Assembly (NCBI RefSeq): GCF_001420005.1
Contig: NZ_LJAK01000004.1
Coordinates: 248,001-312,000 of the forward strand
Reading direction: 5' to 3'
DNA from: Loktanella sp. 3ANDIMAR09
Lineage (GTDB): Bacteria > Pseudomonadota > Alphaproteobacteria > Rhodobacterales > Rhodobacteraceae
Length of the DNA stretch: 64,000 nt
Shown one piece after another: positions 26,328 through 36,177 of this stretch. The notes under the pieces are model-generated. The model was not told where the DNA came from and made no database searches. It saw only the letters and a program-made list of their open reading frames with translations. The translations under genes were made by a program, and so were the position numbers. Numbering within the stretch: position 1 is the stretch's first letter; the number at the start of each line of letters is the position of its first letter.

Positions 26328-27226
26328 GATGAAACGGTCCTGACCGGCACGCTGGCCTGTGGCGCATCCGCGCCCACAACGACCAGTTCTCCTGCGTTCA
26401 TCTGCCCGGCAAACCAGCCCGCCAATGCAACAGCGTCCGCAGGCTCTGCCGACGGGCCATCGGGGCTGTCCAACACGATTTTGGACGGTGCCCAGATACA
26501 GATCTGGCCATTCCGCATCGCCCAGTCCAGTTCGGTCCGACTGCCCACCACCTTGCACCGGGGATCACAGGCCGCCAGCGCCCAGCAATTCTGTTCGATG
26601 GCCAGCAGGTCGATGCGACGCTGCGCCAGCGGATGACCTGCGCGCGGTGCGGGCGTGTCCGGTGCCCCGACGCAGACGATGACGGGGGTGCCATCTGCAC
26701 CGGCCTCATCGATTTTCGCAGCGATCGCGGGTCCCGCGATCACGCTGTTGGACAAGAACAGGATGCGCGGATGCGGCACATTGCTGTGGGACTGCGCCTC
26801 GGTCCTGTCGCCGCCCGTCGCACGGACGATCTCGACCCCCAGCGAATAGGGGCCACGGTCCAGCTTCTCGATCCGGACAAAGACCCGTTCGGCCTGCGGT
26901 TCGATCAGGATGCGGTCCGCAACACGCGCCGCCAGCGTTTCCAGCAGATTGATGCGTTCCGCGCCCAGTTCCGCCTGAATGGCCTCGGTCACGCGATCAT
27001 AGGACAAGATGCGGTCGACATCGTCGTCAATCGGTCCGGTCAGAGGCAAAACCTCGACCACCACGTTGAAGCGCACCCGTTGCAGATGCCCGCGTTCCTG
27101 CTGGAACGCCCCGATTTCGACCTCCACGATATAGTCGCGCAGTGAAATCCGGTCATAGGGAATGTCGGTGCTGGCAGCGGCCCGTTCCGATGGATGGGCG
27201 AAGGCCAGTGTGATGTCATTTGTCAT
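26324..27226 (-). CDS. folB: Dihydroneopterin aldolase with extra C-terminal domain
   Basis: Residues 20-140 form the FolB domain: DRISLRDYIVEVEIGAFQQERG, the conserved INLLETLAARVADRIL, and the catalytic Lys in VRIEKLDRGP. The protein is 300 residues, against about 120 for FolB alone. The second half (145-300) contains ILFLSNSVIAGPAIAAKID, RRIDLLAIEQNCWALAA and ADAVALAGWFAGQMNAGELVVVGAD, which loosely recalls the end of amino-acid-kinase-fold proteins; this is an impression only. The start at 27226 was chosen for the MTNDITLAF onset. The gene heads the folB-folP-glmM operon. FolK, the next pathway enzyme, is not in the window. Confidence 0.88.
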   Translation of the reverse strand: MTNDITLAFAHPSERAAASTDIPYDRISLRDYIVEVEIGAFQQERGHLQRVRFNVVVEVLPLTGPIDDDVDRILSYDRVTEAIQAELGAERINLLETLAARVADRILIEPQAERVFVRIEKLDRGPYSLGVEIVRATGGDRTEAQSHSNVPHPRILFLSNSVIAGPAIAAKIDEAGADGTPVIVCVGAPDTPAPRAGHPLAQRRIDLLAIEQNCWALAACDPRCKVVGSRTELDWAMRNGQICIWAPSKIVLDSPDGPSAEPADAVALAGWFAGQMNAGELVVVGADAPQASVPVRTVSS

Positions 27227-27290
27227 GCGCGCCCCCCGCGGTTGCCCCTGCGGCATAACCGCCAGCGCCCGCGATGCCAAGCATGGCCGA

Positions 27291-27962
27291 TCAGTTCGAT
27301 GCGCTGCGGGTCGGCTGACGATAGAAATGGTGCGCGCCAAATGTGGCCACACGCGGAAAACGCTGCGCCCAGGACGGGTTCACGGCCTTGGTATGATAGT
27401 GCGTGGCACCCTGCGTCAGACGGCGCGGCAGCCCGTCGATCAGCAGTTTAGCGACCTTGCCTACGCGGTTGTAGGCGGCGGCATTGCTGATGGCGTCCGA
27501 TTTTCCGTCACAGGTCCAGGTGAACTGGCAGGCGTATTTGCGCCCCGTGCCCTGATGGACGACGCCGCAGACAGTGTTGGGATATGCGCCGGAATCGACC
27601 CGGTTCATGATGACCTCGGCCACGGCGAACACGCCCTGAATGCTCTCGCCGCGTGCTTCGTGATAGAGGGCATCGGCCAGACAGCTCCATTCCGACCCAC
27701 CCGAGGGGGCGGACATGGTCGAGATATACGCCTCGGTCACCACGGCATCGCCGTCCGGGATCGGCGTGGCGTTGCGTCGGGCGCTTTCAGGCAGGGCGGT
27801 GAGGGCAGAGAGGCGCGTATCGGGAACAATCGACAGAGCCTGGCGTTCCTGCCCCAGAAGCGCACCCAAGCGGGCGGCCATCACGTCATCGGCCAAGGCG
27901 GCAGATGTCAGGGTCAGTGCCGCCACGGCAGCGGTCAATGTCGTCCGAATGATACGCGTCAT
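27291..27962 (-). CDS. Cell wall hydrolase, SleB type
   Basis: 223 residues with a signal peptide (cleavage near ALADD, about residue 25) and a Hydrolase_2/SleB domain from residue 90. The catalytic Glu102 is in LADALYHEARGES, followed by GVFAVAEVIMNRV, then YACQFTWTCDGK and TQGATHYHTKAVNPSWAQRF. The two cysteines in the QFTWTC area and CGVV may form a disulfide in the periplasm. SleB domains are lytic transglycosylases acting on peptidoglycan. In non-sporulating Rhodobacterales it is presumably for wall turnover. It precedes folB by 64 bases on the same strand. Confidence 0.9.
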   Translation of the reverse strand: MTRIIRTTLTAAVAALTLTSAALADDVMAARLGALLGQERQALSIVPDTRLSALTALPESARRNATPIPDGDAVVTEAYISTMSAPSGGSEWSCLADALYHEARGESIQGVFAVAEVIMNRVDSGAYPNTVCGVVHQGTGRKYACQFTWTCDGKSDAISNAAAYNRVGKVAKLLIDGLPRRLTQGATHYHTKAVNPSWAQRFPRVATFGAHHFYRQPTRSASN

Positions 27963-28110
27963 GTCATACCTCGCAAGGAAACGCGGTCAGCCCCACGCCA
28001 GCGGCGACCACCTAGCCGACACTTCCCCAAAGGTAAAGTCTGGCATCTTCCGGCGAAATTGCTCGGCAGATTCACGCTCTACTTTGACTTTTCGACGAAA
28101 GCCCAGTCGG

Positions 28111-30681
28111 TTACGTTCGGCCAGAACCCGCCGATGACGCCATACGGGCATCCAGCAGCGTCAATTGTGCGGCAGACAGCCGCGCCGCAGGCACCCGAAA
28201 CGGCGAGCAGGACACGTAATCGAATCCCTGCGCACGGCAGAATGCGATCGCGGGTCGCGTGCCGCCATGTTCCCCGCAGATCGACAAAACCACGTCGGAC
28301 CGCGTCTGGCGGCCGCGCATCGCACCGATGGCCAGCAGCTCTCCCACGCCATCCAGATCAAGGCTGTGGAACGGGTCCTCGGGATAGACGCCCTGTTTGA
28401 CATAAGCCGACATGAACCGTCCAGCGTCATCGCGGGACAGACCATAGGTCATCTGCGTCAGGTCGTTGGTGCCGAACGACAGAAAATCGGTGAACTGCGC
28501 AATGTCGCCCGCCCGCAACGCCGCGCGCGGTGTTTCCACCATGACGCCCAGCTTGAACTTGAAATCCACGCCCGTGGCACCGCGCACTTCGGCAGCAATC
28601 TTGTCCAGGCGCAGCTTGATCAGCTCGACCTCGCGCACGGCGCTGATCAGCGGGATCATGATCTCAGGTTGCACCGGCATGCCCCTGCCCCAGGCACGCG
28701 CCGTCGCCTCGAAGATCGCACGGGCCTGCATTTCATAGATTTCGGGGATCGCGATTCCCTGACGCACGCCACGCATACCCAGCATGGGGTTGTATTCACT
28801 CAGCCCCTGCATCCGTTCCACGACCGTGGACAAGGGCAGATCCAGCTGTTCGGCCAGGTCACGCTGGCCGGATTTGTCGTAGGGCAGGAATTCATGCAGT
28901 GGCATGTCGAACAGGCGGATACAGACCGGCCGGCCTTCCATGATGCTGAACAACGCCTCGAAATCGTCGCGCTGCATGGGCAGCAGGCGATCCAGCACCG
29001 CGCGCCGGTCATCGGCGGTCCCGGCAAAGATCATCTCGCGCATGACCCCGATGCGGTCCCCGTCAAAGAACATGTGCTCGGTCCGGCACAGACCGATCCC
29101 CTCGGCCATAAAGTTCTTGGCCGTTTGCGCATCCTTTGGCGTGTCGGCATTGGCCCGCACGCCGATGTCGCGCACGGCATCCGCCCAGGACAGCAAGGTC
29201 TGGAACGCATCGTCCAATGCGGCTTCCAGCATGTCGGGCGCACCGGCCAGCACGGCACCCGTGGTGCCATCGACTGTTATCGTGTCACCGACATTGAACC
29301 TGCGCCCGCCGGGGGCCTCGATCCAACCGCCCTTGCGGTCGATGATCAAGTCAGACGCACCGACAACGCATGGAACGCCCAAGCCGCGCCCGATCACCGC
29401 CGCATGACTGGTCATGCCACCCCGGATCGTCAGAACCGCCTGTGCCGCATGCATGCCGCGAATATCCTCGGGCGTGGTTTCGCGCCGCACCAGCACGCAG
29501 GATTCGCCCCTCGCCGCACTGGCCTGCGCCTCGTTCGCGCTCAGCACGATGCGGCCCGTCGCAGCACCGGGACTGGCCGCGATACCGCGCACGATCACGT
29601 CGCGCGCCGCAGTTGGATCAACCTGACGGTGCAGCAGTTCGGACAGGGACGAGGGCGGCACGCGCATCACGGCCTCTTCGCGCGGGATCACACCGTCCTG
29701 CGCCAGCGCCACGGCAACCTGCACCAGCGCCCGGCTGGACCGCTGCACACGCACCGCATCCAGAATGTGCAGGATGTTGTTTTCGATCGTGAATTCGATC
29801 TGCATTTCCTCGCGCAGCCGGGTCCGCGCGATATCCCCGAACCGGATCAGCTGGGAAAAGATATCGGGCGCGATATCCTCGAGGGCTGGCCCACGCGGGT
29901 CCTTGGTCAGATACAGCGCACCTTCGCTTGCGCGTGCGTCGCGCTGCTGGCTTTGACTGCGATAGCGTCCGCGCACCTGTGGGACGCCCGTGTCCTCGTT
30001 GATGAAGTGAATGAGGCCGGTGCCGCTTTCGCCCTTGCCGACGCTCAGCGCCAGTTCCTGCACGACCAGCCCCAGACCCGCGTCGCCGGGCGCGCCCTTG
30101 GCCTCGCGCAGCAGGCGCGCGGTGGTGCCATCCCAGGCCCGCGCCATCGACCGCAAGACCTCGGTCAACTGGGTGCTCACATCCTGTGGAAATGGCTCGT
30201 CCGCCTCGGCCTCGTAGGACTCGCGGGCTGCACGCAGCGCATCGGCCGGGCCCAGATGCGGAAAATCAAACGCCTCGGGGTCCAGACGGGCGACGGACAC
30301 CGCGTAGGTCTGCACGAACCGCAGGTACAGCGTTTCCGCCTCGGTCTGGCCGATCCTGTCCGCCAACAGCGGCAGGCAGGCATCGTTCATCCCGATATTC
30401 AGGATCGCACCCGGCCCGCCCCAATCAGGGTCCTGACTGGACGGACGCACCGACAACAGCGGCTGCGGGCCAAAGGGGGCCAGAATGGCCTTCATGTCCG
30501 GCAACTGGCCCTTTGCACAGCGCAGGACCGCATCGAACGACAGCGCCACTGTCGTCGGCACCGGCATATCCAGCCGGATCAGACGTTGCAGACACTTGGC
30601 ACGGCCACCGTGAACGTCCGGCGACATCCGCGCTGTCGGTGTAATCAATGTCACATCGTCAAAGGGGGCATATTGCTGCAC
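28111..30681 (-). CDS. Pyruvate, phosphate dikinase-like enzyme with divergent ATP-grasp domain
   Basis: 856 residues. The central swivelling domain with the phosphohistidine is intact (His426 in RGGMTSHAAVIGRG). The C-terminal PEP barrel carries GLCRTEHMF, GTNDLTQMTYGLSRDD, CGEHGG and the catalytic Cys in YVSCSPFRVPAARLSAAQ, all canonical. The N-terminal nucleotide domain is less typical: SVRPSSQDPDWGGPGAILNIGMND replaces the usual SVRSGA...MPGMMDTVLNLG. It may still be a PPDK, linking pyruvate and PEP, or a paralogue with changed phosphate-donor handling. It lies in the same run as glyS upstream and sleB downstream. Confidence 0.82.
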   Translation of the reverse strand: MQQYAPFDDVTLITPTARMSPDVHGGRAKCLQRLIRLDMPVPTTVALSFDAVLRCAKGQLPDMKAILAPFGPQPLLSVRPSSQDPDWGGPGAILNIGMNDACLPLLADRIGQTEAETLYLRFVQTYAVSVARLDPEAFDFPHLGPADALRAARESYEAEADEPFPQDVSTQLTEVLRSMARAWDGTTARLLREAKGAPGDAGLGLVVQELALSVGKGESGTGLIHFINEDTGVPQVRGRYRSQSQQRDARASEGALYLTKDPRGPALEDIAPDIFSQLIRFGDIARTRLREEMQIEFTIENNILHILDAVRVQRSSRALVQVAVALAQDGVIPREEAVMRVPPSSLSELLHRQVDPTAARDVIVRGIAASPGAATGRIVLSANEAQASAARGESCVLVRRETTPEDIRGMHAAQAVLTIRGGMTSHAAVIGRGLGVPCVVGASDLIIDRKGGWIEAPGGRRFNVGDTITVDGTTGAVLAGAPDMLEAALDDAFQTLLSWADAVRDIGVRANADTPKDAQTAKNFMAEGIGLCRTEHMFFDGDRIGVMREMIFAGTADDRRAVLDRLLPMQRDDFEALFSIMEGRPVCIRLFDMPLHEFLPYDKSGQRDLAEQLDLPLSTVVERMQGLSEYNPMLGMRGVRQGIAIPEIYEMQARAIFEATARAWGRGMPVQPEIMIPLISAVREVELIKLRLDKIAAEVRGATGVDFKFKLGVMVETPRAALRAGDIAQFTDFLSFGTNDLTQMTYGLSRDDAGRFMSAYVKQGVYPEDPFHSLDLDGVGELLAIGAMRGRQTRSDVVLSICGEHGGTRPAIAFCRAQGFDYVSCSPFRVPAARLSAAQLTLLDARMASSAGSGRT

Positions 30682-30769
30682 TGCGGCATCCTTTCGTCAG
30701 TTCAGCATATGGGGCAGCGCGCCAACCTGTAAAGTCCGCGTCCGCCCCAACTGTCAACTTGACGCTACA

Positions 30770-32818
30770 TCAGCCCTCAATTCGCGTCAGATCGGCGACG
30801 GACAGGCAAATTTGCCGAATACGGGACAGCAGATTCAGACGGTTGCGCCGCACGACGGTCGATTCGGCGTTCACCTGCACATCGGTGAAAAACATATCGA
30901 TCGGGCCGCGCAGGGCCGCCATGGCAGTCATTGCGGTGCCGAAATCCTCGGCCGCCATCGCCGGCGCGATCTTTGCATCCGCAGCATCGAGGGCGTCGAA
31001 CAGCGCCGTTTCCGCGTCCGCTTCGGCGAACTTGCGGTCGGCACCGTAGGAATATTCGACCCCGTCCTTGGCCTCGGCCTGGGTCAGGATATTGTTTGCC
31101 CGCTTGAACCCCTGGATCAGGTTTTCCCCATCGTCAGTGGCCAATGTCGCCTGCAAGGCCCGCGCCCGTTTCACCAACAAGCTCAGATCGTCGTTCCCCG
31201 GCATGGCGATGCACGCGTCTATGACATCGTGGCGAATGCCCTGGTCCTTGAGGTAGACCTTCAGGCGGTCGTGGAAGAAGGAGAGCAGGTGCGCCGACCA
31301 TTCCGCATCGCCGAACGTGTCCGTCAACGGCATCCGCAGATCATTTTCCAGCACCAACCGAATGACCCCCAGCGCGGCACGGCGCAGCGCGAACGGGTCC
31401 TTGGATCCGGTCGGTTTTTCGTCAATCGCCCAGAACCCGGTCAGCGTGTCCAGCTTGTCGGCCAGCGCCACGGTCACGGACACGGGCGCTGTCGGCACAT
31501 CATCCGACGGGCCCAGCGGCTGATAATGTTCTTGAGCAGCGGCGGCCACGGCGTCCGACTTGCCCGCAAGACCCGCGTAATAGCGGCCCATCAAACCCTG
31601 CAATTCGGGGAATTCGAACACCATCTCCGACGACAGGTCAGCCTTGGCCATCTTTGCCGCCTCTTCGGCCTCGTCTGCGTCAGCCCCCGTCACCGGTGCC
31701 AATGCCCGCGCCAGTGCGGCGATCCGGTCGATCCGGTCGCGCTGGCTGCCCAGCTTGTTGTGAAAGGTCACGTCCGACAGGCTATCCAGCCACGGCTGCA
31801 TGCCACCCTTTGCCACGCGCAAATCATTATCCCAAAAGAATTTCGCATCCGCCAGCCGCGCGGACAGCACCTTTTGGTTACCGGCCAAGATCGTGGCCCC
31901 GTCATCCGCCGCCTCGATATTGGCGACCGTCACGAACCGTTCGATCCGGCCCGTTTTCGGGTTGCGCACGGAAAAGAACTTTTGGTGTTCCTTCATCGAG
32001 GTCTGCAAGACCTCTGGCGGCAGGTCCAGAAACTGATCGTCGATCTTGCCCAGCAGGACGACGGGCCATTCGACCAGCCCGGCCACCTCTGCCAGCAAGC
32101 CGCGATCCTCGACCAGATCGAGGCCCAGCGCAAAGGCCTGCGACGACGCATCGTTCCAGATTGCATCGGCGCGTTCGTCGGCCCGCAGCATCACGCGCGC
32201 ACGTTTCAGCTTGGCCTCGTAGTCGTCGAACGACGTGACGGAAAACGCATCCGGCCCCATGAAACGATGACCGCGGGTGGTGTTGCCCGCCGCGATGCCG
32301 TCAACCTCCAGCGGGACGACCCGCGCGCCTTCTTCGTCCGTCAGGATACACAGGATCGTATGCAGCGGACGCACCCAGCGCAGGTTGCCCGATCCCCAGC
32401 GCATGGATTTGGGCCAGGGAAAGTTGCGGATCGTGGCGTCCAGCACCTCTGCGATGATTTCAGGGGCGCTGCGGCCCGGCTTTTCGATGACGGCGACGTA
32501 GAACTGGCCTTTCTTGTCATCGCGCACCTCGAGCTGGTCCAGTGTCAGGCCGGTGGACCGCAGAAACCCTGCAACGGCCTGTTCGGGTGCACCGACCTTG
32601 GGGCCCTTGCGTTCCTCGCGCACGGCGCGGCTTTCGGTGGTCAGGTCTTCGACCGACAGCGTCAGGCGGCGCGGCGTGGAAAACGCAGCCGCCGAGGCAT
32701 AGGTCAGCCCCGCCTCGACCAGCCCGTCGGTCACACGCTTTTTCAGATCGGCGGCGGCCTGCGTCTGCATCCGCGCGGGGATTTCCTCGGAAAAGAGCTC
32801 GATCAATAGGTCAGACAT
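30770..32818 (-). CDS. glyS: Glycyl-tRNA synthetase beta subunit
   Basis: Large subunit of the bacterial alpha2-beta2 GlyRS, 682 residues. It opens with [15 protein letters not shown]. Family landmarks are RVKPLHTI-like [12 protein letters not shown], the tRNA-binding HD-like region with [36 protein letters not shown], and the C-terminal anticodon-binding DALR region ([19 protein letters not shown]). Its start abuts the stop of the small membrane gene that separates it from glyQ (one shared base). Both subunits are needed for activity, so the three genes are likely one transcript. Confidence 0.97.
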   Translation of the reverse strand: MSDLLIELFSEEIPARMQTQAAADLKKRVTDGLVEAGLTYASAAAFSTPRRLTLSVEDLTTESRAVREERKGPKVGAPEQAVAGFLRSTGLTLDQLEVRDDKKGQFYVAVIEKPGRSAPEIIAEVLDATIRNFPWPKSMRWGSGNLRWVRPLHTILCILTDEEGARVVPLEVDGIAAGNTTRGHRFMGPDAFSVTSFDDYEAKLKRARVMLRADERADAIWNDASSQAFALGLDLVEDRGLLAEVAGLVEWPVVLLGKIDDQFLDLPPEVLQTSMKEHQKFFSVRNPKTGRIERFVTVANIEAADDGATILAGNQKVLSARLADAKFFWDNDLRVAKGGMQPWLDSLSDVTFHNKLGSQRDRIDRIAALARALAPVTGADADEAEEAAKMAKADLSSEMVFEFPELQGLMGRYYAGLAGKSDAVAAAAQEHYQPLGPSDDVPTAPVSVTVALADKLDTLTGFWAIDEKPTGSKDPFALRRAALGVIRLVLENDLRMPLTDTFGDAEWSAHLLSFFHDRLKVYLKDQGIRHDVIDACIAMPGNDDLSLLVKRARALQATLATDDGENLIQGFKRANNILTQAEAKDGVEYSYGADRKFAEADAETALFDALDAADAKIAPAMAAEDFGTAMTAMAALRGPIDMFFTDVQVNAESTVVRRNRLNLLSRIRQICLSVADLTRIEG

Positions 32819-33345
32819 CAGCGGGTGCTTTCAGGGGGCGGTGGGCAATTTTCGGGTGCGGGGTTGCCGTCGAACACGACCTCGCCGCAGTCGTTGATCT
32901 GGTGCCAGGCATAGGCGCGACCGTCATCATAGACCGCAACGATCCGGTCGATGCCATAGGTCACGTCCTTTTGCCCCAAGAAACCGATGGCAATTCCGGA
33001 TTCCAGATCGGCACCGATCTGGCGGGCGTCGAAACAGTCGAACCAATCGGGGGCGACACGCGGTGCGGCCTCATCTGCAATCTGGTAGGTTTCGGTCATC
33101 ATGGCCAGCGAGGTCGGCATCTCGTAGCAGGCACGATAGCGCAGCGGACTGGAGAGGCTGTCGATCCCCTTGTAGTTTTCGAACGTCAGCGGCTCTGCCT
33201 CGCCGGAAATCAGCGAGACAAATTGCACATTTGCGTCCTCGACCGCCACTTCTTCGTAATAGGCGTAGACTTGCAGGTAATAGAGGGCCACGCCCGCGAT
33301 CAAAGCTATCAGCACCGTTGCTCCTATGAATAAGCGGGCGATCAT
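32818..33345 (-). CDS. Small conserved membrane-anchored protein between glyQ and glyS
   Basis: 175 residues with an N-terminal signal anchor ([25 protein letters not shown]). A soluble, presumably periplasmic domain follows, with four cysteines ([30 protein letters not shown]) that could form two disulfides, and a Trp/Tyr-rich core. I believe this belongs to an uncharacterised Rhodobacterales family (DUF6446), but cannot verify it here. It overlaps the glyQ stop by four bases and touches the glyS start, so it is translated with both synthetase subunits. Nothing suggests a role in aminoacylation, and its topology argues against one. Confidence 0.8.
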   Translation of the reverse strand: MIARLFIGATVLIALIAGVALYYLQVYAYYEEVAVEDANVQFVSLISGEAEPLTFENYKGIDSLSSPLRYRACYEMPTSLAMMTETYQIADEAAPRVAPDWFDCFDARQIGADLESGIAIGFLGQKDVTYGIDRIVAVYDDGRAYAWHQINDCGEVVFDGNPAPENCPPPPESTR

Positions 33346-34262
33346 GCCGCGGCACCACCGGCGGCCGTCTGCACGAATGCATCAGCGCAGGCCTTGGTCA
33401 GGGCGCGCACACGTCCGATATAGGCCTGCCGCTCGGTCACGGAAATCACGCCGCGCGCATCCAGCAGGTTGAACAGATGGCTGGCCTTGATCGCCTGATC
33501 ATAGGCCGGATGCGCCATGATGATCTGCTTGCCCGTCTTGGGGTCCGTGGCCGGTTCGGCCAGGATGCGCGCGCATTCCGCCTCTGCATCCTTGAAATGT
33601 TGCAGCAGCGTATCTGTATCGGCCACATCAAAATTCCAACGCGCGTATTCCTGTTCGGTCTGCAAGAACACATCGCCATAGGTCAGTGCGATGGGCGACT
33701 GCGGGTCGTTGTAGGGCATTTCCATCACATGATCGACGCCCAGCACATACATCGCCAGACGTTCCAGACCGTAGGTCAGCTCGCCCGAGACAGGTTTGCA
33801 GTCGTGCCCGCCGACCTGCTGAAAATACGTGAACTGGCTGACTTCCATGCCGTCGCACCAGACCTCCCAGCCCAGCCCCCAGGCCCCCAGTGTCGGGCTC
33901 TCCCAGTCGTCCTCGACGAACCGGATGTCATGCATCTGCGCGTCGATCCCGATGGCCGCAAGCGACCCCAGATACAGCTCTTGCAGATCGGGCGGGCTGG
34001 GTTTGATCAGCACCTGATACTGGTAATAATGCTGCAACCGGTTCGGGTTTTCGCCATAGCGCCCGTCGGTCGGACGGCGCGAGGGCTGCACATAGGCCGC
34101 AGCCCAGGGTTTCGACCCCAGCGACCGCAGGGTGGTGGCCGGGTGGAACGTGCCGGCGCCGACCTCCATGTCGTAGGGCTGCATCACGGCGCAGCCGCGG
34201 CCGGCCCAATAGGTCTGAAGCCGCAGGATGATTTCCTGAAAACTGCGTGGTGTGTCGGCCAT
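33342..34262 (-). CDS. glyQ: Glycyl-tRNA synthetase alpha subunit
   Basis: Catalytic subunit, 306 residues. It opens with [35 protein letters not shown], and carries class II motif 2 in [32 protein letters not shown] and the C-terminal [23 protein letters not shown]. It heads a minus-strand run of glyQ, a small membrane gene, glyS, PPDK, sleB, folB, folP and glmM. No glycine riboswitch or T-box is visible in the 160 bases upstream. It is divergent from the trypsin-like gene. Confidence 0.97.
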   Translation of the reverse strand: MADTPRSFQEIILRLQTYWAGRGCAVMQPYDMEVGAGTFHPATTLRSLGSKPWAAAYVQPSRRPTDGRYGENPNRLQHYYQYQVLIKPSPPDLQELYLGSLAAIGIDAQMHDIRFVEDDWESPTLGAWGLGWEVWCDGMEVSQFTYFQQVGGHDCKPVSGELTYGLERLAMYVLGVDHVMEMPYNDPQSPIALTYGDVFLQTEQEYARWNFDVADTDTLLQHFKDAEAECARILAEPATDPKTGKQIIMAHPAYDQAIKASHLFNLLDARGVISVTERQAYIGRVRALTKACADAFVQTAAGGAAA

Positions 34263-34425
34263 GTCACCCTCATCAATTGTTGCGACGGTGAATAGGCGGC
34301 TGGGCCGACAGGGTCAATCAGGTCACATTCACCGCCAAGTCATTGTCACACGCCGAATTGTGCTGCGCCGGTGATGCCGTCTGATAAAACCCGGTCGAAT
34401 GACCGACAGCGCACAAGGGCCCGGA

Positions 34426-36177
34426 ATGTTGAAGTTGAATGCGTGTCTTTTGATCGGAGCAGGTTTGTTGACGCTGGCGGGGCCCGCGCTGGCCCAAGAC
34501 GGTACGTTCATCCAGCTCGAGGCGCAGCCAACGACGGCCGCGGCCATCACCCGCGCACAGGTCTATGACGCGACGCAGGACAACGTGCTGGGCTATAATC
34601 TGGGCGGACGCTGGAATGCCGTGGTCATCGGACCGTTCGCGACCCGGGATCAGGCGACCGCGGCCCTGCGTGTTTTGCGGCAGGCGGGCATTGCACCGGA
34701 CGACGCGTTCTTGACGGACGGCGAACGGTTCACGGACCAATTCTATCCCGCAGCAGGTGCGACCCAGACAGAGGTGACGCCACCTGCGGCACCGGACGCA
34801 CCGGCGACTGACGTCGTGGACCAGGTGGTCGAACTGCCCGCGCCAGCTGCGGATGAAACCGTGCAAGAGGCGCGCGTGTCCGAACAGACCCTGACGCGCA
34901 GCGAAAAGCAGGATCTGCAAATCGCCCTGCAATGGGCGGGCTATTACGATTCGGCCATCGACGGGGCCTTTGGCCGCGGCACCCGCAGCGCGATGGAAGC
35001 CTGGCAACTTGCAAACGGTTATGACCCGACCGGGGTTTTGACGACCTTGCAGCGAGACGTGCTGACCACCGCCTACAACGCGGTGCTGGACGGCATGAAC
35101 CTGCAATTGATCCGCGATGATGCCGCCGGGATCGCCGTGCAGATTCCCACCGGAGTGGTCAGTTTCACCGAATATGAACCGCCCTTTGCCCGCTTTGGTC
35201 CGAAATCCGATGCGCTGGACGCGCAGGTGCTGCTGATTTCCCAAGAGGGCGACCAGAACCGCCTGTTCGGTCTTTATGAAATCCTGCAAACCCTCGCCAT
35301 CGTGCCGACCGACGGCGACCGGCAGCGCGGTGATGACCGTTTCGAGATCAACGCCGTTGGGCCGCGGGTGGAAACCTACGTCACGGCCCAGCTGTCAGAC
35401 GGGCAGATCAAGGGGTTCGCCCTCGTCTGGCCTGCCGGGGACACTGCCCGGTTCAGCCGCATCCGCGACGAGATGATCGCCAGCTTTGCCACGACCGAAG
35501 GCGTGCTGGACCCGGCATTGGCCCGCCCGGACGAGGATCAGGCCATCGATCTGGTGGCCGGTCTGGAGGTGCGCAAACCGCGCCTATCACAGGCGGGTTT
35601 CTACATCTCGGACACCGGCACCGTGCTGACTGCGGCAACCAAACTGGACAGCTGCACCGAAATTACCCTGAACGGAAGCGATGCCGCCACAGTGACGGCC
35701 AGCGATGCAGCCCTTGGGCTGGCGGTGCTGGAACCCGCGCAACCACTGGCACCGCAGGCGGTCGCTGCATTCCAAACGCAGGTGCCGCGCCTGCAATCCG
35801 AAATCGCCGTTGCGGGCTATCCGTTCGGGGGCGTGCTGCCTGCGCCCACGCTGACCTTTGGCCGGCTGTCCGACATCCGCGGCCTGAACGGTGAAAAAGA
35901 TATCAAGCGGCTCGCACTTGCGGCGGAACCTGGCGATGCGGGTGGCCCGGTGTTCGACAATGGTGGCGCTGTGCTGGGGATGTTGCTGCCCCGCGCGACA
36001 GGGGCCGGGCAGGTTCTGCCGGCGGACGTCAGTTTTCTGGTCGATTCCGAAACCATCATCGGGTTTCTGGATCAGGCCGGGATCGCGGCACAGATCACCG
36101 ACAGTCTGGCGTTCATGCCGCCCGAAACACTGACGCTGCTGGCGGCGGACAACACCGTGCTGGTGGATTGCTGGTAA
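34426..36177 (+). CDS. Secreted SPOR-like/peptidoglycan-binding protein with inactive trypsin-like domain
   Basis: 583 residues. A signal peptide (LLIGAGLLTLAGPALAQ) comes first. A SPOR-like region follows (about 25-105, VVIGPFATRDQATAALRVLRQAG), then an acidic Pro/Ala linker and a PG_binding_1 domain (about 150-205, YYDSAIDGAFGRGTRSAMEAWQ). The C-terminus has a chymotrypsin-like pattern. The His position reads VLTAATKLD (Thr405) and the Ser position GDAGGP (Ala505), so two of three catalytic residues are missing, while the surrounding motifs remain. It is probably a periplasmic peptidoglycan-associated binding protein, not a protease. The ATG at 34426 with AAGGG upstream fits the signal peptide. 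It abuts the trkH stop. Confidence 0.8.
   Translation: MLKLNACLLIGAGLLTLAGPALAQDGTFIQLEAQPTTAAAITRAQVYDATQDNVLGYNLGGRWNAVVIGPFATRDQATAALRVLRQAGIAPDDAFLTDGERFTDQFYPAAGATQTEVTPPAAPDAPATDVVDQVVELPAPAADETVQEARVSEQTLTRSEKQDLQIALQWAGYYDSAIDGAFGRGTRSAMEAWQLANGYDPTGVLTTLQRDVLTTAYNAVLDGMNLQLIRDDAAGIAVQIPTGVVSFTEYEPPFARFGPKSDALDAQVLLISQEGDQNRLFGLYEILQTLAIVPTDGDRQRGDDRFEINAVGPRVETYVTAQLSDGQIKGFALVWPAGDTARFSRIRDEMIASFATTEGVLDPALARPDEDQAIDLVAGLEVRKPRLSQAGFYISDTGTVLTAATKLDSCTEITLNGSDAATVTASDAALGLAVLEPAQPLAPQAVAAFQTQVPRLQSEIAVAGYPFGGVLPAPTLTFGRLSDIRGLNGEKDIKRLALAAEPGDAGGPVFDNGGAVLGMLLPRATGAGQVLPADVSFLVDSETIIGFLDQAGIAAQITDSLAFMPPETLTLLAADNTVLVDCW

Noticed and set aside
28165-30732. An 855-residue plus-strand frame opposite the PPDK gene, and a similar 665-residue frame opposite glyS (30812-32809)
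   Set aside because: Long antisense frames are expected at this GC content. Their composition is that of shadow translation, and the sense frames hold conserved catalytic motifs.
34263-34425. Glycine riboswitch or T-box upstream of glyQ
   Set aside because: The 160-base region lacks the conserved glycine-aptamer blocks and any T-box sequence or leader terminator.
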